DNA from: Mesobacillus boroniphilus
Lineage (GTDB): Bacteria; Bacillota; Bacilli; Bacillales; Cytobacillaceae
NCBI RefSeq assembly: GCF_018424685.1
Contig: NZ_QTKX01000002.1
Span: forward strand, 558,001-622,000
Reading direction: 5' to 3'
DNA length: 64,000 nucleotides
Shown here: one piece after another, positions 28,149-36,762 of the stretch
Numbering within the stretch: the stretch's first letter is position 1
How the letters are laid out: each line of letters starts with the position of its first letter
Position numbers and translations under genes: made by a program
Notes under the pieces: model-generated
Database searches by the model: none
Told to the model about the DNA's origin: nothing
The model's input: the letters and a program-made list of their open reading frames with translations, nothing else

Positions 28149-28906
28149 TGCTAAGCAAACGGATCATTCCCTGTCTCGATGTAAAAGAAGGACGCGTCGT
28201 AAAAGGAGTGCAATTTGTGCAGCTCCGCGATGCCGGCGATCCCGTCGAGCTAGCGCGTTTTTATGATGAGCAAGGAGCCGATGAGCTCGTTTTCCTTGAT
28301 ATTTCCGCTTCCGTTGAAGGAAGAAAGACGATGGTCGAGGTTGTCAGGGAAGTAGCCTCAGAGCTGGCAATTCCGTTCACAGTAGGCGGGGGCATCAACA
28401 CACTAGAGGATATGAAAAGGATGCTCCGCTCAGGTGCTGATAAAGTGTCCTTGAACACCGCGGCTGTCAACAATCCGAAATTAATTGGTGAAGGCTCAGA
28501 CTTCTTTGGCGCACAGTGCATTGTCGTCGCAATCGATGCAAAATATGACCCGGAACTTGGATCATGGCGGGTTTACACCCATGGCGGACGGACGCCGACT
28601 GAGTGGGAAGTGATCGAATGGGCAAAAGAGGCTGTCCGCCTTGGAGCGGGGGAAATCCTGTTGACAAGCATGGATAGTGACGGCGAGAAGAAAGGCTTTG
28701 ACCTTAAGCTCACCCGTGCCGTAAGTGAAGCGGTCACAGTCCCGGTCATTGCCTCAGGCGGTGCCGGAAACGCGGACCATTTTGCTGACGCTTTTAACGA
28801 AGGAAAAGCAGATGCCGCACTTGCAGCATCGATCTTCCACTATCGTGAAACCTCTGTAAAAGAAGTGAAATTCCATCTCCGTGAAAAAGGAGTGACCGTA
28901 AGATGA
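28148..28906 (+). CDS. hisF: Imidazole glycerol phosphate synthase, cyclase subunit
   Basis: A 252-residue barrel homologous to HisA that makes imidazole glycerol phosphate and AICAR using ammonia from HisH. The catalytic aspartates are in [13 protein letters not shown] (about residue 11) and [13 protein letters not shown] (about 130). The phosphate sites are GGGINT and SGGAGN. Confidence 0.97.
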   Translation: MLSKRIIPCLDVKEGRVVKGVQFVQLRDAGDPVELARFYDEQGADELVFLDISASVEGRKTMVEVVREVASELAIPFTVGGGINTLEDMKRMLRSGADKVSLNTAAVNNPKLIGEGSDFFGAQCIVVAIDAKYDPELGSWRVYTHGGRTPTEWEVIEWAKEAVRLGAGEILLTSMDSDGEKKGFDLKLTRAVSEAVTVPVIASGGAGNADHFADAFNEGKADAALAASIFHYRETSVKEVKFHLREKGVTVR

Positions 28907-29547
28907 AAATGAATGAATTGAAGTTCGATGCCAATGGCTTGATTCCCACAGTCATCCAGGATGCGGCGACACGTGAGGTCCTGACAGTTGCATATATGAA
29001 TGAAGAATCCCTTGCCAAGTCGCTTGAAACAAGAGAAACCTGGTTTTACAGCCGATCACGCCAGGAGCTCTGGCATAAAGGCGGAACGAGCGGCAACACC
29101 CAGAAAATCGTCGAGATAAAATACGACTGTGACGGAGACGCTCTAGTAGTACTAGTGGAACCGGCAGGACCTGCATGCCATACTGGCGCCGTCAGCTGTT
29201 TTTCGGAAAATCTGCTGGAGCGTTCGGCTGACCAACTGACCACATTGGGCGATTTTGCCGTCGTGCTCGAGCTCGAAAAAACGATCCGCCAGCGCGAACA
29301 GGAAATGCCGGAAGGCGCCTACACCACCTACTTATTTGAAAAAGGCGTCGACAAGATTTTGAAAAAAGTCGGTGAAGAAGCCTCAGAAGTCATCATCGCC
29401 GCCAAAAACCGCGACTCCGAAGAGTTGAAGTGGGAAGCCGCCGACCTGCTCTACCACCTGATGGTCTTGCTGCAGGAACAGAAGCTGCCGCTAAAAGAAG
29501 TACTGGCCGTATTGAATAAAAGGAAGAAACCCAGCGCAGAAGAATAG
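28903..29547 (+). CDS. hisI: Bifunctional phosphoribosyl-AMP cyclohydrolase/PR-ATP pyrophosphatase
   Basis: A 214-residue HisI-HisE fusion catalysing steps two and three of the pathway. The cyclohydrolase half (about 1-115) has [23 protein letters not shown] and the metal cysteines in YDCDGDAL and [11 protein letters not shown]. The pyrophosphatase half (about 120-214) has [16 protein letters not shown] and [13 protein letters not shown]. It is the last gene; the stop lies in the loop of the operon terminator. Confidence 0.97.
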   Translation: MKMNELKFDANGLIPTVIQDAATREVLTVAYMNEESLAKSLETRETWFYSRSRQELWHKGGTSGNTQKIVEIKYDCDGDALVVLVEPAGPACHTGAVSCFSENLLERSADQLTTLGDFAVVLELEKTIRQREQEMPEGAYTTYLFEKGVDKILKKVGEEASEVIIAAKNRDSEELKWEAADLLYHLMVLLQEQKLPLKEVLAVLNKRKKPSAEE

Positions 29548-29563
29548 ATTGCGCTGGGTTTTT
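29528..29563 (+). terminator. Terminator of the his operon
   Basis: AACCCAGCGCA (29528-29538) pairs with TGCGCTGGGTT (29550-29560), then TTT. The hisI stop codon lies in the loop. Confidence 0.88.
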
Positions 29564-29594
29564 ACTTTATATTTGGCTGCCGTAAATACGCTTT

Positions 29595-30566
29595 TTAATC
29601 AAAGAAGTTTTTTTCCGGAAAGTAGGTTCGCCCTTTGGTCGTGCCGTCAAACGTCAGATCCATAGAAGATAACAGGCGTTTCGCAGTTGAAGGAGATCCG
29701 ACATTCATGAATTCTCGGAATTGCTTGCTTGTTATAGAAGGGCCATAAATGAGGAAATAATCCCTCAACGCCTGAATATGGGCATCCGCAGATTTATGTC
29801 CACAGCTTATGCAAGTCCATTTCCCCTGGTGGTAGTCCATCCCGAATGCCTCGCAGGCAGGGCACTGCACACCTTGAACCATATTATCAAATGGGAGGTT
29901 CATCGATTTTGGGTCGGGAACAAATGGTTCATGCGCCTTTACTAAATGTCTGGCGATTTTCTTCATGTCATTTTTAGAAAGGCGGGGTTGTGTATGCTTT
30001 TGATAGAAGGGAGGAAGCTTGAAGGCAACATTTGATGACCTGAAGACTCTATAACTAACTTCTTTGTCATTGGTTGGGTTTTTTATGAGAGCCTGCGTAT
30101 TGCTAATCGCAACAAGGTATTCGATAGGAGAAGGCGTTAGGTGGTGCTTTTCAAGAAATGTTTTTAATTGAGATGCCTGAATTTTTGTCTGGAGGATTGG
30201 GTCGGGAAAAACTTCTTCAATATCGTTCAGTATACGAATGAGTTGATTGAATTCAGGAAGAAAAATGAGTGTCCCTGTGTAATTTTTGGAATCGATGATG
30301 AGGAGAAAATTAATGGTGATGAGGAGGGTGTCGATTTGGAAGTGAGTACTGTTGATCGGGATTCTTAAATCGTGCAGAATCAACATTTCCGAGTGGTCAA
30401 TTTGTGCTAAAAAGTAATCCAGCGTCTTTTCTCCTTTGTAACCTGCACGTTTCCGGTAAAGTTTCTTCTCGAATTCCGCTTTTCTGAAATCATCTGGAGG
30501 GAAACGTCTTACTATCGTTTCTAAAATCATGATTTCTTTAGGATATTCTCTTGTTTTTCCAATCAA
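29595..30566 (-). CDS. NERD domain protein with C-terminal zinc ribbon
   Basis: A 323-residue protein. Residues about 40-150 form a nuclease-related NERD domain: GEKTLDYFL, FQIDTLLI and LLIIDSKNYTGTL, giving the E...D...DxK pattern of PD-(D/E)XK-like folds. Residues about 232-258 hold two Cys pairs (CPAC...CISC) of a zinc ribbon, followed by a helical tail. NERD proteins are widespread in Bacillaceae and mostly uncharacterised; DNA processing is inferred from the fold. The start TTG at 30566 has AAGGAG about ten bases upstream. It is a lone gene inserted between hisI and yvcD, which are adjacent in B. subtilis. Confidence 0.75.
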   Translation of the reverse strand: MIGKTREYPKEIMILETIVRRFPPDDFRKAEFEKKLYRKRAGYKGEKTLDYFLAQIDHSEMLILHDLRIPINSTHFQIDTLLITINFLLIIDSKNYTGTLIFLPEFNQLIRILNDIEEVFPDPILQTKIQASQLKTFLEKHHLTPSPIEYLVAISNTQALIKNPTNDKEVSYRVFRSSNVAFKLPPFYQKHTQPRLSKNDMKKIARHLVKAHEPFVPDPKSMNLPFDNMVQGVQCPACEAFGMDYHQGKWTCISCGHKSADAHIQALRDYFLIYGPSITSKQFREFMNVGSPSTAKRLLSSMDLTFDGTTKGRTYFPEKNFFD

Positions 30567-30639
30567 ATGCTATCACTCCTTAAAGTTTTAACTTTTATAT
30601 TCGATTTCATCACTGAAAATACCTTCTTGTATAATGGTA

Positions 30640-30766
30640 TTTAAATTTATTGGCGAAAATTAAATTTATTCGATCACATTTTGAATTATTTTGGCGGATT
30701 TATAATTTTTTCGACCACATTTAAAGATTATTCGACCACTTTTCCTAATAATTCGACCAACCGCTA
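30640..30766 (+). repeat. Phased 20/21-bp composite repeat, locus B
   Basis: Six units in a row carry the cores TTGGCGAAAAT, TTCGATCACATTT, TTGGCGGATTTA, TTCGACCACATTT, TTCGACCACTTTT and TTCGACCAA at about 20-21 bp spacing. The order of unit types equals the minus-strand reading of locus A at 21878-22035. The array sits in the 390-base gap between the divergent NERD gene and yvcD. The remainder of the gap (30767-30958) is AT-rich yvcD leader. Confidence 0.85.
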
Positions 30767-30958
30767 AAAAACCACACTTTCTTAAGCAACTGGATATATT
30801 CATAAACTACAATTTCAAATCCACACCTTCTCGAATACTCTGTCCGTATGTTATACTACATTAGTTAAAGTTGCTTCGATAAAACACTGTATGTGTATTC
30901 TTATACAATTCTAAGGTTCAAAGGATATAGTTTTACTAAAATATAAATGGAGGATCAT

Positions 30959-32467
30959 ATGGGAAAAGACTCTAAAGCGATGAAGCAAAAAGGTCAATTG
31001 CTGTCATTTGTTCCTACTGGTGAATACTACTTCACCAAAGGGGTCAAGGCTTTCCACAGGCGGGACCTAAAAAAGGCTGAAAAGTATTTCCAGCGTGCGA
31101 TGCACCTTGAGCCCGGCGAACCGATGATCGTTTGCCAGCTGGCGATCGTGCAGTCGGAGCTGGGTGAATACCAGCAGTCTAACCGTCTTTTGCACTTGGT
31201 CCTCGAAGAACTGGATGAAAACATGGCGGAATGCCACTATTTCTTAGCGAATAACTATGCTCATTTGGGCTTATTCCGGGACGCGTTCAGGCACGCAAAT
31301 CTTTATTTGGAATTGAATGAAGATGGCGAGTTTGCCGAGGATGCGAACGATCTGCTTGAACTTCTCACGATGGAAGCTGAAGAGATGGATGAGGATTATT
31401 ATGAAGAGGATGACCTTATCGTCAAGCAGGAGGAAGCGCGCAATCACCTGGAATCTGGTGAGTTTCCGAAGGCCATTGAGATTTTCGAGGAGGTCATCGT
31501 GGAGTATCCGGAATACTGGTCAGCGTACAATAATCTGGCGCTAGCGTATTTTTACCTTGGAGAGACCACTAAGGCTCGTGACATCCTGAACGATGTCCTC
31601 GAACAGAATCCTGGCAACCTGCACGCGCTGTGCAATGCTCTAGTGTTCGCGCATTACCAGGGACAGGAGAAAGAAGCCCAGGATCTTAAGGGTAATCTAG
31701 GAAAAATACATCCTATCCACTTTGAACACCAATTCAAGCTTGGCGCAACGTTCGCGCTAGTCGGTGAGTATGAACTGGCTTACCGCTGGCTGAAGAAGCT
31801 GCAAAAAACAGGCTTTGAAGGCGACGGAGCTTTCTATTACTGGCTCGCGCATGCTTCTTATTTTACCGGCAGGGAAAATACAGCACGGAATGCCTGGAAA
31901 AAGGTACTCGAGTACAGTCCTGAAAAAGAGGGAATGGAGCCCTGGGCAGACAAACCAGGCATAAAGTTCGAAGCGCAGGTTTCGGCGATCCTGAACCAGC
32001 TGAACAGCGATTATCCCGAGGAACGCCTTTTTGCGCTATTCCTTACATCTGTATCTGCGAAAAAGAAGGAAATTCTCGCGGCGGAGACATCGACGGATAA
32101 AATGACGGAAATGGAAAAATCATACCTAGCGTATGTAACTTCCGGTAAACTGAACAGCAAGGAAGAGGAAGTAAAGGGTGCCCATGAAACAGCGAAGCTC
32201 CTTTATGACCACCATCAGCCGATCGGGAAAAATGAAGCTGGTGTCTACATCATGTGGTTCTCAGTATTCGAGCAGGCAGCTGAGGCTGGCTACGACTTCA
32301 AAAACAAAAAAGCATGGGCCGCAGCGGTAGATTATCTCTGGGATAAGCTAAGAAATATCAAGACATCAAAAGCGGCAGTCGCGCAAAAATACGGATTGTC
32401 TGTATCCACACTTACCAAATATATAAATTTGGCAAACGAGTTTCTTCAGGAAGAAGACAGCATTTAA
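30959..32467 (+). CDS. yvcD: YvcD, tetratricopeptide repeat protein
   Basis: A 502-residue soluble protein with TPR units. There are about three near residues 25-130 (GVKAFHRRDLKKAEKYFQRA), an acidic linker (EEMDEDYYEEDD), and further TPRs from about 155 to 310. The C-terminus (about 465-495, AAVAQKYGLSVSTLTKYINL) resembles a small HTH. TPR proteins scaffold other proteins; the partner is unknown. The ATG at 30959 follows GGAGG by five bases. An upstream in-frame ATG at 30947 contains that site. Confidence 0.82.
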   Translation: MGKDSKAMKQKGQLLSFVPTGEYYFTKGVKAFHRRDLKKAEKYFQRAMHLEPGEPMIVCQLAIVQSELGEYQQSNRLLHLVLEELDENMAECHYFLANNYAHLGLFRDAFRHANLYLELNEDGEFAEDANDLLELLTMEAEEMDEDYYEEDDLIVKQEEARNHLESGEFPKAIEIFEEVIVEYPEYWSAYNNLALAYFYLGETTKARDILNDVLEQNPGNLHALCNALVFAHYQGQEKEAQDLKGNLGKIHPIHFEHQFKLGATFALVGEYELAYRWLKKLQKTGFEGDGAFYYWLAHASYFTGRENTARNAWKKVLEYSPEKEGMEPWADKPGIKFEAQVSAILNQLNSDYPEERLFALFLTSVSAKKKEILAAETSTDKMTEMEKSYLAYVTSGKLNSKEEEVKGAHETAKLLYDHHQPIGKNEAGVYIMWFSVFEQAAEAGYDFKNKKAWAAAVDYLWDKLRNIKTSKAAVAQKYGLSVSTLTKYINLANEFLQEEDSI

Positions 32468-32474
32468 ATTTTTC

Positions 32475-32518
32475 AAAAGGCTAACCCATCTCCTTCTCGG
32501 GATGTGTTAGCCTTTTTT
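32475..32518 (+). terminator. Terminator after yvcD
   Basis: AAAAGGCTAACCCATC pairs with GATGTGTTAGCCTTTT (one mismatch), followed by further T residues. Confidence 0.88.
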
Positions 32519-32520
32519 AT

Positions 32521-32663
32521 TTAGGCTCTTTTCTCAAACCTTGTTGCTATTGACTACAAAATAGGAGTGAATGGACTATTTTTCTTCTCAAAGTAGACTC
32601 TTGTTATGAGAAAAGAGCGTGCAAACTTAATATCGACTACAAAATGGCGTTATATTACGTTAA
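32521..32663. repeat. MITE-like inverted repeat downstream of yvcD
   Basis: GCTCTTTTCTCA (32525-32536) and TGAGAAAAGAGC (32607-32618) are a perfect 12-bp inverted repeat. The motif GACTACAAAAT occurs twice, at about 32551 and 32635, each a similar distance inside or outside an arm. The left end resembles the element in the uvrB leader. It has no coding capacity. Confidence 0.6.
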
Positions 32664-32716
32664 AATCGGCTTTAGGATTTTAACAACAATCTTTACGTGA
32701 ACAGCCTTTATTTTAT

Positions 32717-32769
32717 ATAAAAAACAGATAAGTGCCATCCCTGACAATGGGAATGGCACTTATCTGTTT
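32717..32769 (-). terminator. Terminator of the thiamine operon
   Basis: A 17-bp perfect stem (32722-32738 with 32753-32769) has a short extra CCC/GGG helix. On the minus strand it is followed by TTTTTTATAT. It directly follows the thiD-thiE remnant, whose TAA is at 32770-32768. Confidence 0.9.
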
Positions 32770-32924
32770 AGTTCAGCAGCATTTCAGCAGCAAGTCGTGG
32801 GTTTTCGCACATGCTGATTGCAGATATAATTGCGATCCCGTCTGCGCCGGCAAGGTTTTCAGGTCTGCCTGGATTCCGGCGAAGCCGCCGCTGTCCGACC
32901 CTGCAATGCTCTGTATACTGTCAT
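32768..32924 (-). pseudogene. thiD-thiE fusion remnant (deletion scar)
   Basis: Minus strand, after a GAGGTGA ribosome site, an ATG at 32924 starts MTVYRAL. One frame over comes AGSDSGGFAGIQADLKTL, the N-terminal HMP-phosphate kinase (ThiD) signature. Then, in a third frame, comes LAGADGIAIISAISMCENPR...LLN and a stop, which is the C-terminal end of a thiamine-phosphate synthase (ThiE). The middle of both genes is gone. An extra short deletion near codon 7 breaks the ThiD frame (probably seven bases between two TTG repeats). Only about 50 codons remain, so neither activity can survive. The position after thiF fits the B. subtilis order thiF-thiD. Confidence 0.85.
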
Positions 32925-32946
32925 TATACTCACCTCTTGAAAATTA

Positions 32947-33966
32947 TCATCCAAGGTACCGATGGTATAGGGTTTTGGCCTCAGCAATGTCCTTAACGCC
33001 ATGGACGAACACCCTTCCATCCTGGAAGGCGACCATCCTTGCTGAACCAACTGGAAAGGAAAGCAGGAAAGGGTTGCGCTGTGTTTTTATCCCTAGAGCG
33101 CCGAGTGTTTCCTCTAATTGATCGAGGTCTCTGGCCTGGATGGTTCCGGGTCTGATCTGTACAGTGTCCCTTCCGCAAAGTACGGCTGCCTTTGTCTGGT
33201 TTTCATAGGATAGGAAAGGATATGACCGCTCCTGTCCGCATGAAGGACAGGATTCTTTTTTCAGGGAAGAGACATTGACTGCGCTATAGTGATTTTTCCA
33301 TACATCAAAAGAGACAAGCTTATGGCGCAAAGATTCGAGGTCCCCGGTCAAAATCTTCAAAGCCTCCGCCGACTGGTGCGCGACGACCATCTGGATGGCA
33401 GGCTGGATCACTCCTGCTGTGTCGCAGGTAATCCCTCCCAATGGCATGGTCTCCAATAAGCAGCTGAGGCATGGGGAAACTCCTGGTATAACCGTAAAGC
33501 TTAAGCCGTAGCTTCCCACGCAGCCCCCGTAAATCCACGGGATTTCGTATTTCTGGGAGATATCATTTATCATCAGGCGAATATCAAAATTATCTGTTGC
33601 ATCGATAATCAGATCCACACCTTCAATCAACTGTTCCAGTTCCATCGCCCCAACATCGATTATGAACGGGGAGATGTCGACTTCGGAATTAATGGACCTA
33701 AGCCTGCTGGCTGCTGCCATTGCTTTCGGCATTCTCTGCAAAGCATCTTCTTCACAATATAGCTGTTGGCGCTGAAGGTTGCTCCACTCAACATAATCAC
33801 GGTCGACAATCGATAGCTTGCCAATCCCTGCACGGACAAGCAGCTCTGCGTTTGCTGCACCCAAAGCACCCGCTCCGATCAGTAATACATGCTTACTCCG
33901 CAGCTTTTCCTGCCCTTCTTTGCCGATGGGAGCGAATAATTCCTGGCGAGAGTATCGGCTGCTCAA
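32947..33966 (-). CDS. thiF: ThiF, ThiS adenylyltransferase
   Basis: A 339-residue E1-like enzyme (MoeB/ThiF family) that adenylates the ThiS C-terminus in thiazole synthesis. It has the nucleotide site [16 protein letters not shown] (about 28-43), [22 protein letters not shown], and zinc cysteine pairs CLSC and CPSC. A C-terminal extension of about 90 residues follows. The start is TTG, overlapping the thiG stop as TTGA. It is the last intact gene of the operon. Confidence 0.93.
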   Translation of the reverse strand: MSSRYSRQELFAPIGKEGQEKLRSKHVLLIGAGALGAANAELLVRAGIGKLSIVDRDYVEWSNLQRQQLYCEEDALQRMPKAMAAASRLRSINSEVDISPFIIDVGAMELEQLIEGVDLIIDATDNFDIRLMINDISQKYEIPWIYGGCVGSYGLSFTVIPGVSPCLSCLLETMPLGGITCDTAGVIQPAIQMVVAHQSAEALKILTGDLESLRHKLVSFDVWKNHYSAVNVSSLKKESCPSCGQERSYPFLSYENQTKAAVLCGRDTVQIRPGTIQARDLDQLEETLGALGIKTQRNPFLLSFPVGSARMVAFQDGRVFVHGVKDIAEAKTLYHRYLG

Positions 33967-34730
33967 CTAAAAATCATTCCTTCGGAAGGACTGCTTGCGG
34001 ATGCGTAGCGTTTTTTCGGCATTCTTCCTGCCTCAAACCCAAGTCTGCCTGCCTCGATTGCTAGTCTCATAGCTTGAGACATCTTTACTGGGTCATTTGC
34101 CGAAGAGACCGCTGTATTCAGCAGCACACCGTCCGCACCCAGCTCCATTGCTGCAGCTGCATCGGCAGGACTGCCAACTCCTGCATCAACTATGACCGGC
34201 ACAGTCGCCTGTTCAATGATGAATTTGAGATAAAGTGGGTTGATGATTCCTTGCCCCGAACCAATTGGGGAGGCACAAGGCATGACCGCATGACAGCCAA
34301 GCTCCTGGAGTTTCCTGGCGAGGACGACATCATCCGATGTATAAGGAAGGACGATAAATCCTTCGTTTAATAACATTTCTGAAGCTTTCAACGTTTCCAC
34401 GGGATCAGGCAGAAGTGTTTTGTCACAGCCGATGACCTCAACTTTCACCATGTCACAGAGCCCAGAAGCCTTCGATAATCTGGCAATCCTTACGGCTTCT
34501 TCAGCTGTTTTTGCTCCTGCGGTATTCGGGAGAAGCTTATATTTCTTTAAATCTAGCTGTTCAAGAAAGTTCGGCTGGTTTGATTCGAAAATATTCATGC
34601 GCCTAACCGCAAAGGTGAGCACTTCTGTTTCAGAAGCCTCCACCGCTGCCTTTTGGATTTCAAAGCTAGGATATTTTCCAGTTCCCAGCATTAAGCGAGA
34701 GTTAAATTCGTATGGTCCAATTTTCAACAT
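33963..34730 (-). CDS. thiG: Thiazole synthase
   Basis: ThiG builds the thiazole phosphate ring from deoxyxylulose phosphate, ThiS thiocarboxylate and dehydroglycine. The 255-residue barrel shows [11 protein letters not shown], the Schiff-base lysine region [23 protein letters not shown] and [20 protein letters not shown]. Its ribosome site GGAGGCGG is made of the last codons of thiS. Confidence 0.97.
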   Translation of the reverse strand: MLKIGPYEFNSRLMLGTGKYPSFEIQKAAVEASETEVLTFAVRRMNIFESNQPNFLEQLDLKKYKLLPNTAGAKTAEEAVRIARLSKASGLCDMVKVEVIGCDKTLLPDPVETLKASEMLLNEGFIVLPYTSDDVVLARKLQELGCHAVMPCASPIGSGQGIINPLYLKFIIEQATVPVIVDAGVGSPADAAAAMELGADGVLLNTAVSSANDPVKMSQAMRLAIEAGRLGFEAGRMPKKRYASASSPSEGMIFS

Positions 34731-34731
34731 A

Positions 34732-34935
34732 TTATCCGCCTCCTACAAAATGTACGATTTCTATCCGATCACCATCTGAAAGCAAGGTGTTTTCATGCGT
34801 GTTTTTTTCCAAAATAGCTTCATTCAATTCCACGATCAAAACCTTATCACTGAGCTGGAAATAATTCAGAAGCCCGGATACAGTTTTAGCAGTGTCTGGT
34901 ATATTCATTTTTTCGCCATTAATTATCAGATCCAT
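34732..34935 (-). CDS. thiS: Sulfur carrier protein ThiS
   Basis: A 67-residue ubiquitin-fold carrier ending in VHFVGGG. The terminal Gly-Gly carries the thiocarboxylate used by ThiG. AAAGGAGA precedes the ATG. It lies between thiO and thiG, one base from the latter. Confidence 0.96.
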   Translation of the reverse strand: MDLIINGEKMNIPDTAKTVSGLLNYFQLSDKVLIVELNEAILEKNTHENTLLSDGDRIEIVHFVGGG

Positions 34936-34949
34936 TTTTCAGTCTCCTT

Positions 34950-36071
34950 TCAGGCATGGATACCCCCGGAAATGCGCGAAAGCCGGAAGGGACCCAAATC
35001 TTCAACTTTTCCATCCAATAAATCAGCCATTAGTTCTCCGGTTGCCGGTGACAGGAGGATTCCGTTACGGAAATGTCCTGCCGCTATATACAGCCCTCTG
35101 TACGAAGGATGTTCCCCTAAAAACGGTAAACCATCATCAGAAAGCGGACGGATGCCGGCCCAAGCACGTTCCAATTCTGCATCAGCGATACCAGGCACAA
35201 GAAGCTGCGCTTTCTCCATCAGTGCGGATATTGCGCTCACGGTCACCTTCTCATCAAAGGTATTGGGCTTCATGGTTGCACCAACTACTAATCTCCCAGA
35301 TTGCTTTGGAACGATATAGCACCCATGCGAAAAGACCGTGCCATTAATAAGCGGCTTTTTTGCAATCGCTGAGAAGCATTCGCCTTTCACGGGGGATATG
35401 GGTATTGAAAGTCCGGTTTTTTCGAAAAGAAATTTGCTCCATGCGCCTGTTGCTGCGACGACAGCCTCAGAATGGATAGGTCCCTGATCTGTTTGGACTC
35501 CGATCACCTTGTCACCCTGTAGGATAAAGTCATTCACACTTGTATACTCAAAAAACTCGGCACCAAGAACCATTGCGGCTTTGGCAAAGGCAAGGGACAG
35601 CCCGCGGGCATCAACCTGGCCATCATTGGGAATATACATGGCACCAAGCAGGCTGCTGGAAACGTTAGGCTCGTGTTTTAGCAATTCATTGTTTGGCAGC
35701 CATTCCGCTTTTTCACCCGCTCTAGTTTGGAACTCGATCAAATCCTTTAATTCAAGGAGCTGATCCTCGGTTGCTGCAACCTTGTACATTCCTTTGTTTT
35801 GATAGCCGGTAGGGACTCCGGAAAGCTCTTCAAGTTCTTTGACCAATTCGGGGAACATTGTCCGACTCTTCCTTGCAAATTCAAACAAGGGACCATCCTC
35901 TGTCAGTTCAGTTTGTGCACCAAGAATCCCGGCGGCTGCACCTGATGACTTACAGGCGAGCCTTTCCCTTTCAAGGACGGCGACTTTGCGGCCTCTTTTT
36001 GCCAGTTGAAAGGCAATCGAGCTGCCATTGATGCCCCCGCCAATGATTATTGCGTCATATGTGTTATCCAT
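34950..36071 (-). CDS. thiO: Glycine oxidase
   Basis: ThiO is an FAD-dependent oxidase making the dehydroglycine used by ThiG. The 373-residue protein has the dinucleotide fold AIIIGGGINGSSIAFQLAKRG (about 9-29), LERERLACKSSGAAAG, and C-terminal GIRPLSDDGLPFLG and AAGHFRNGILLSPATG. The ATG at 36071 is eight bases from AGGAGG. The TTG at 36077 is too close. It overlaps tenI by eight bases. Confidence 0.95.
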   Translation of the reverse strand: MDNTYDAIIIGGGINGSSIAFQLAKRGRKVAVLERERLACKSSGAAAGILGAQTELTEDGPLFEFARKSRTMFPELVKELEELSGVPTGYQNKGMYKVAATEDQLLELKDLIEFQTRAGEKAEWLPNNELLKHEPNVSSSLLGAMYIPNDGQVDARGLSLAFAKAAMVLGAEFFEYTSVNDFILQGDKVIGVQTDQGPIHSEAVVAATGAWSKFLFEKTGLSIPISPVKGECFSAIAKKPLINGTVFSHGCYIVPKQSGRLVVGATMKPNTFDEKVTVSAISALMEKAQLLVPGIADAELERAWAGIRPLSDDGLPFLGEHPSYRGLYIAAGHFRNGILLSPATGELMADLLDGKVEDLGPFRLSRISGGIHA

Positions 36072-36681
36072 GGGCAATACCTCCTTGGTTTAATTTCTCG
36101 TAATATAGTCTTGCGGCTTTGAAAGGATCTTCTGCATGGAGGATCCCGGACATCACAGCTATTCCGTCAGCGCCGGATGCCATCGCCTGATGGACGTTTT
36201 CGGGCTTGATGCCGCCGATCGCTATAACCGGAGTATTTATTTTTCCAGCTATCGATGTTAATTCACCAAGCCCCTTTGCAGGCAGTCCTTCTTTTGAACG
36301 AGTCACGAATACGTGGCCGTAAAGGAGATAATCTGCACCGTGCCTTGCTGCCTCAATGGCTTCACTGTAGGAGTGTACAGAACATCCTGCTGTCAATCCC
36401 GGAAAGCTTTTTTTGACCTGATGAATCGGAAGGCTATGATAGGCAAGCTGGACACCGGTGTTAGATGACCAGGCAACATCGGCCCTGTCATTGATAATGA
36501 TTTTCTGAAGGGGTATTCCTTTATTGACGAGCAATTGGATACCTTTGGTTAAATCCTTTGCAGTTGACTGTTTTTCCCTCAAATGAAATTTGTCTGTGAA
36601 TGGCTCGATTTTTCCGGCGATGTCAGCAAATGCATCGAGTGTAAGCTTGCCGTCTGATATGACATGTAATTGTTTCTTCAT
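36064..36681 (-). CDS. tenI: Thiazole tautomerase TenI
   Basis: A 205-residue barrel of the TenI/ThiE superfamily. TenI aromatises the thiazole phosphate tautomer made by ThiG. The sequence has FHLREKQSTAKDL, IIINDRADVAW, GCSVHSYSEA, YLLYGHVFVTRSKEG and IGGIKPENV. A ThiE would be expected to carry different pyrimidine-binding residues, and the position between the transporter genes and thiO supports TenI. The ATG at 36681 follows GGAGAG. Confidence 0.88.
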   Translation of the reverse strand: MKKQLHVISDGKLTLDAFADIAGKIEPFTDKFHLREKQSTAKDLTKGIQLLVNKGIPLQKIIINDRADVAWSSNTGVQLAYHSLPIHQVKKSFPGLTAGCSVHSYSEAIEAARHGADYLLYGHVFVTRSKEGLPAKGLGELTSIAGKINTPVIAIGGIKPENVHQAMASGADGIAVMSGILHAEDPFKAARLYYEKLNQGGIAHG

Positions 36682-36762
36682 TATATATCTCTCCATGCTG
36701 CCGATAGTTTGACAGTTAATGTTTTGATATTCTTACAGTTATAGGGAAAGCAGAAAACTTCA

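Noticed and set aside
32732..33121. Open frames of 60-130 codons antisense to the thiF 3' end and the thiD-thiE scar
   Set aside because: They arise from the GC-rich antisense of thiF, and the signatures in the opposite strand (ThiD and ThiE fragments) explain the sequence.
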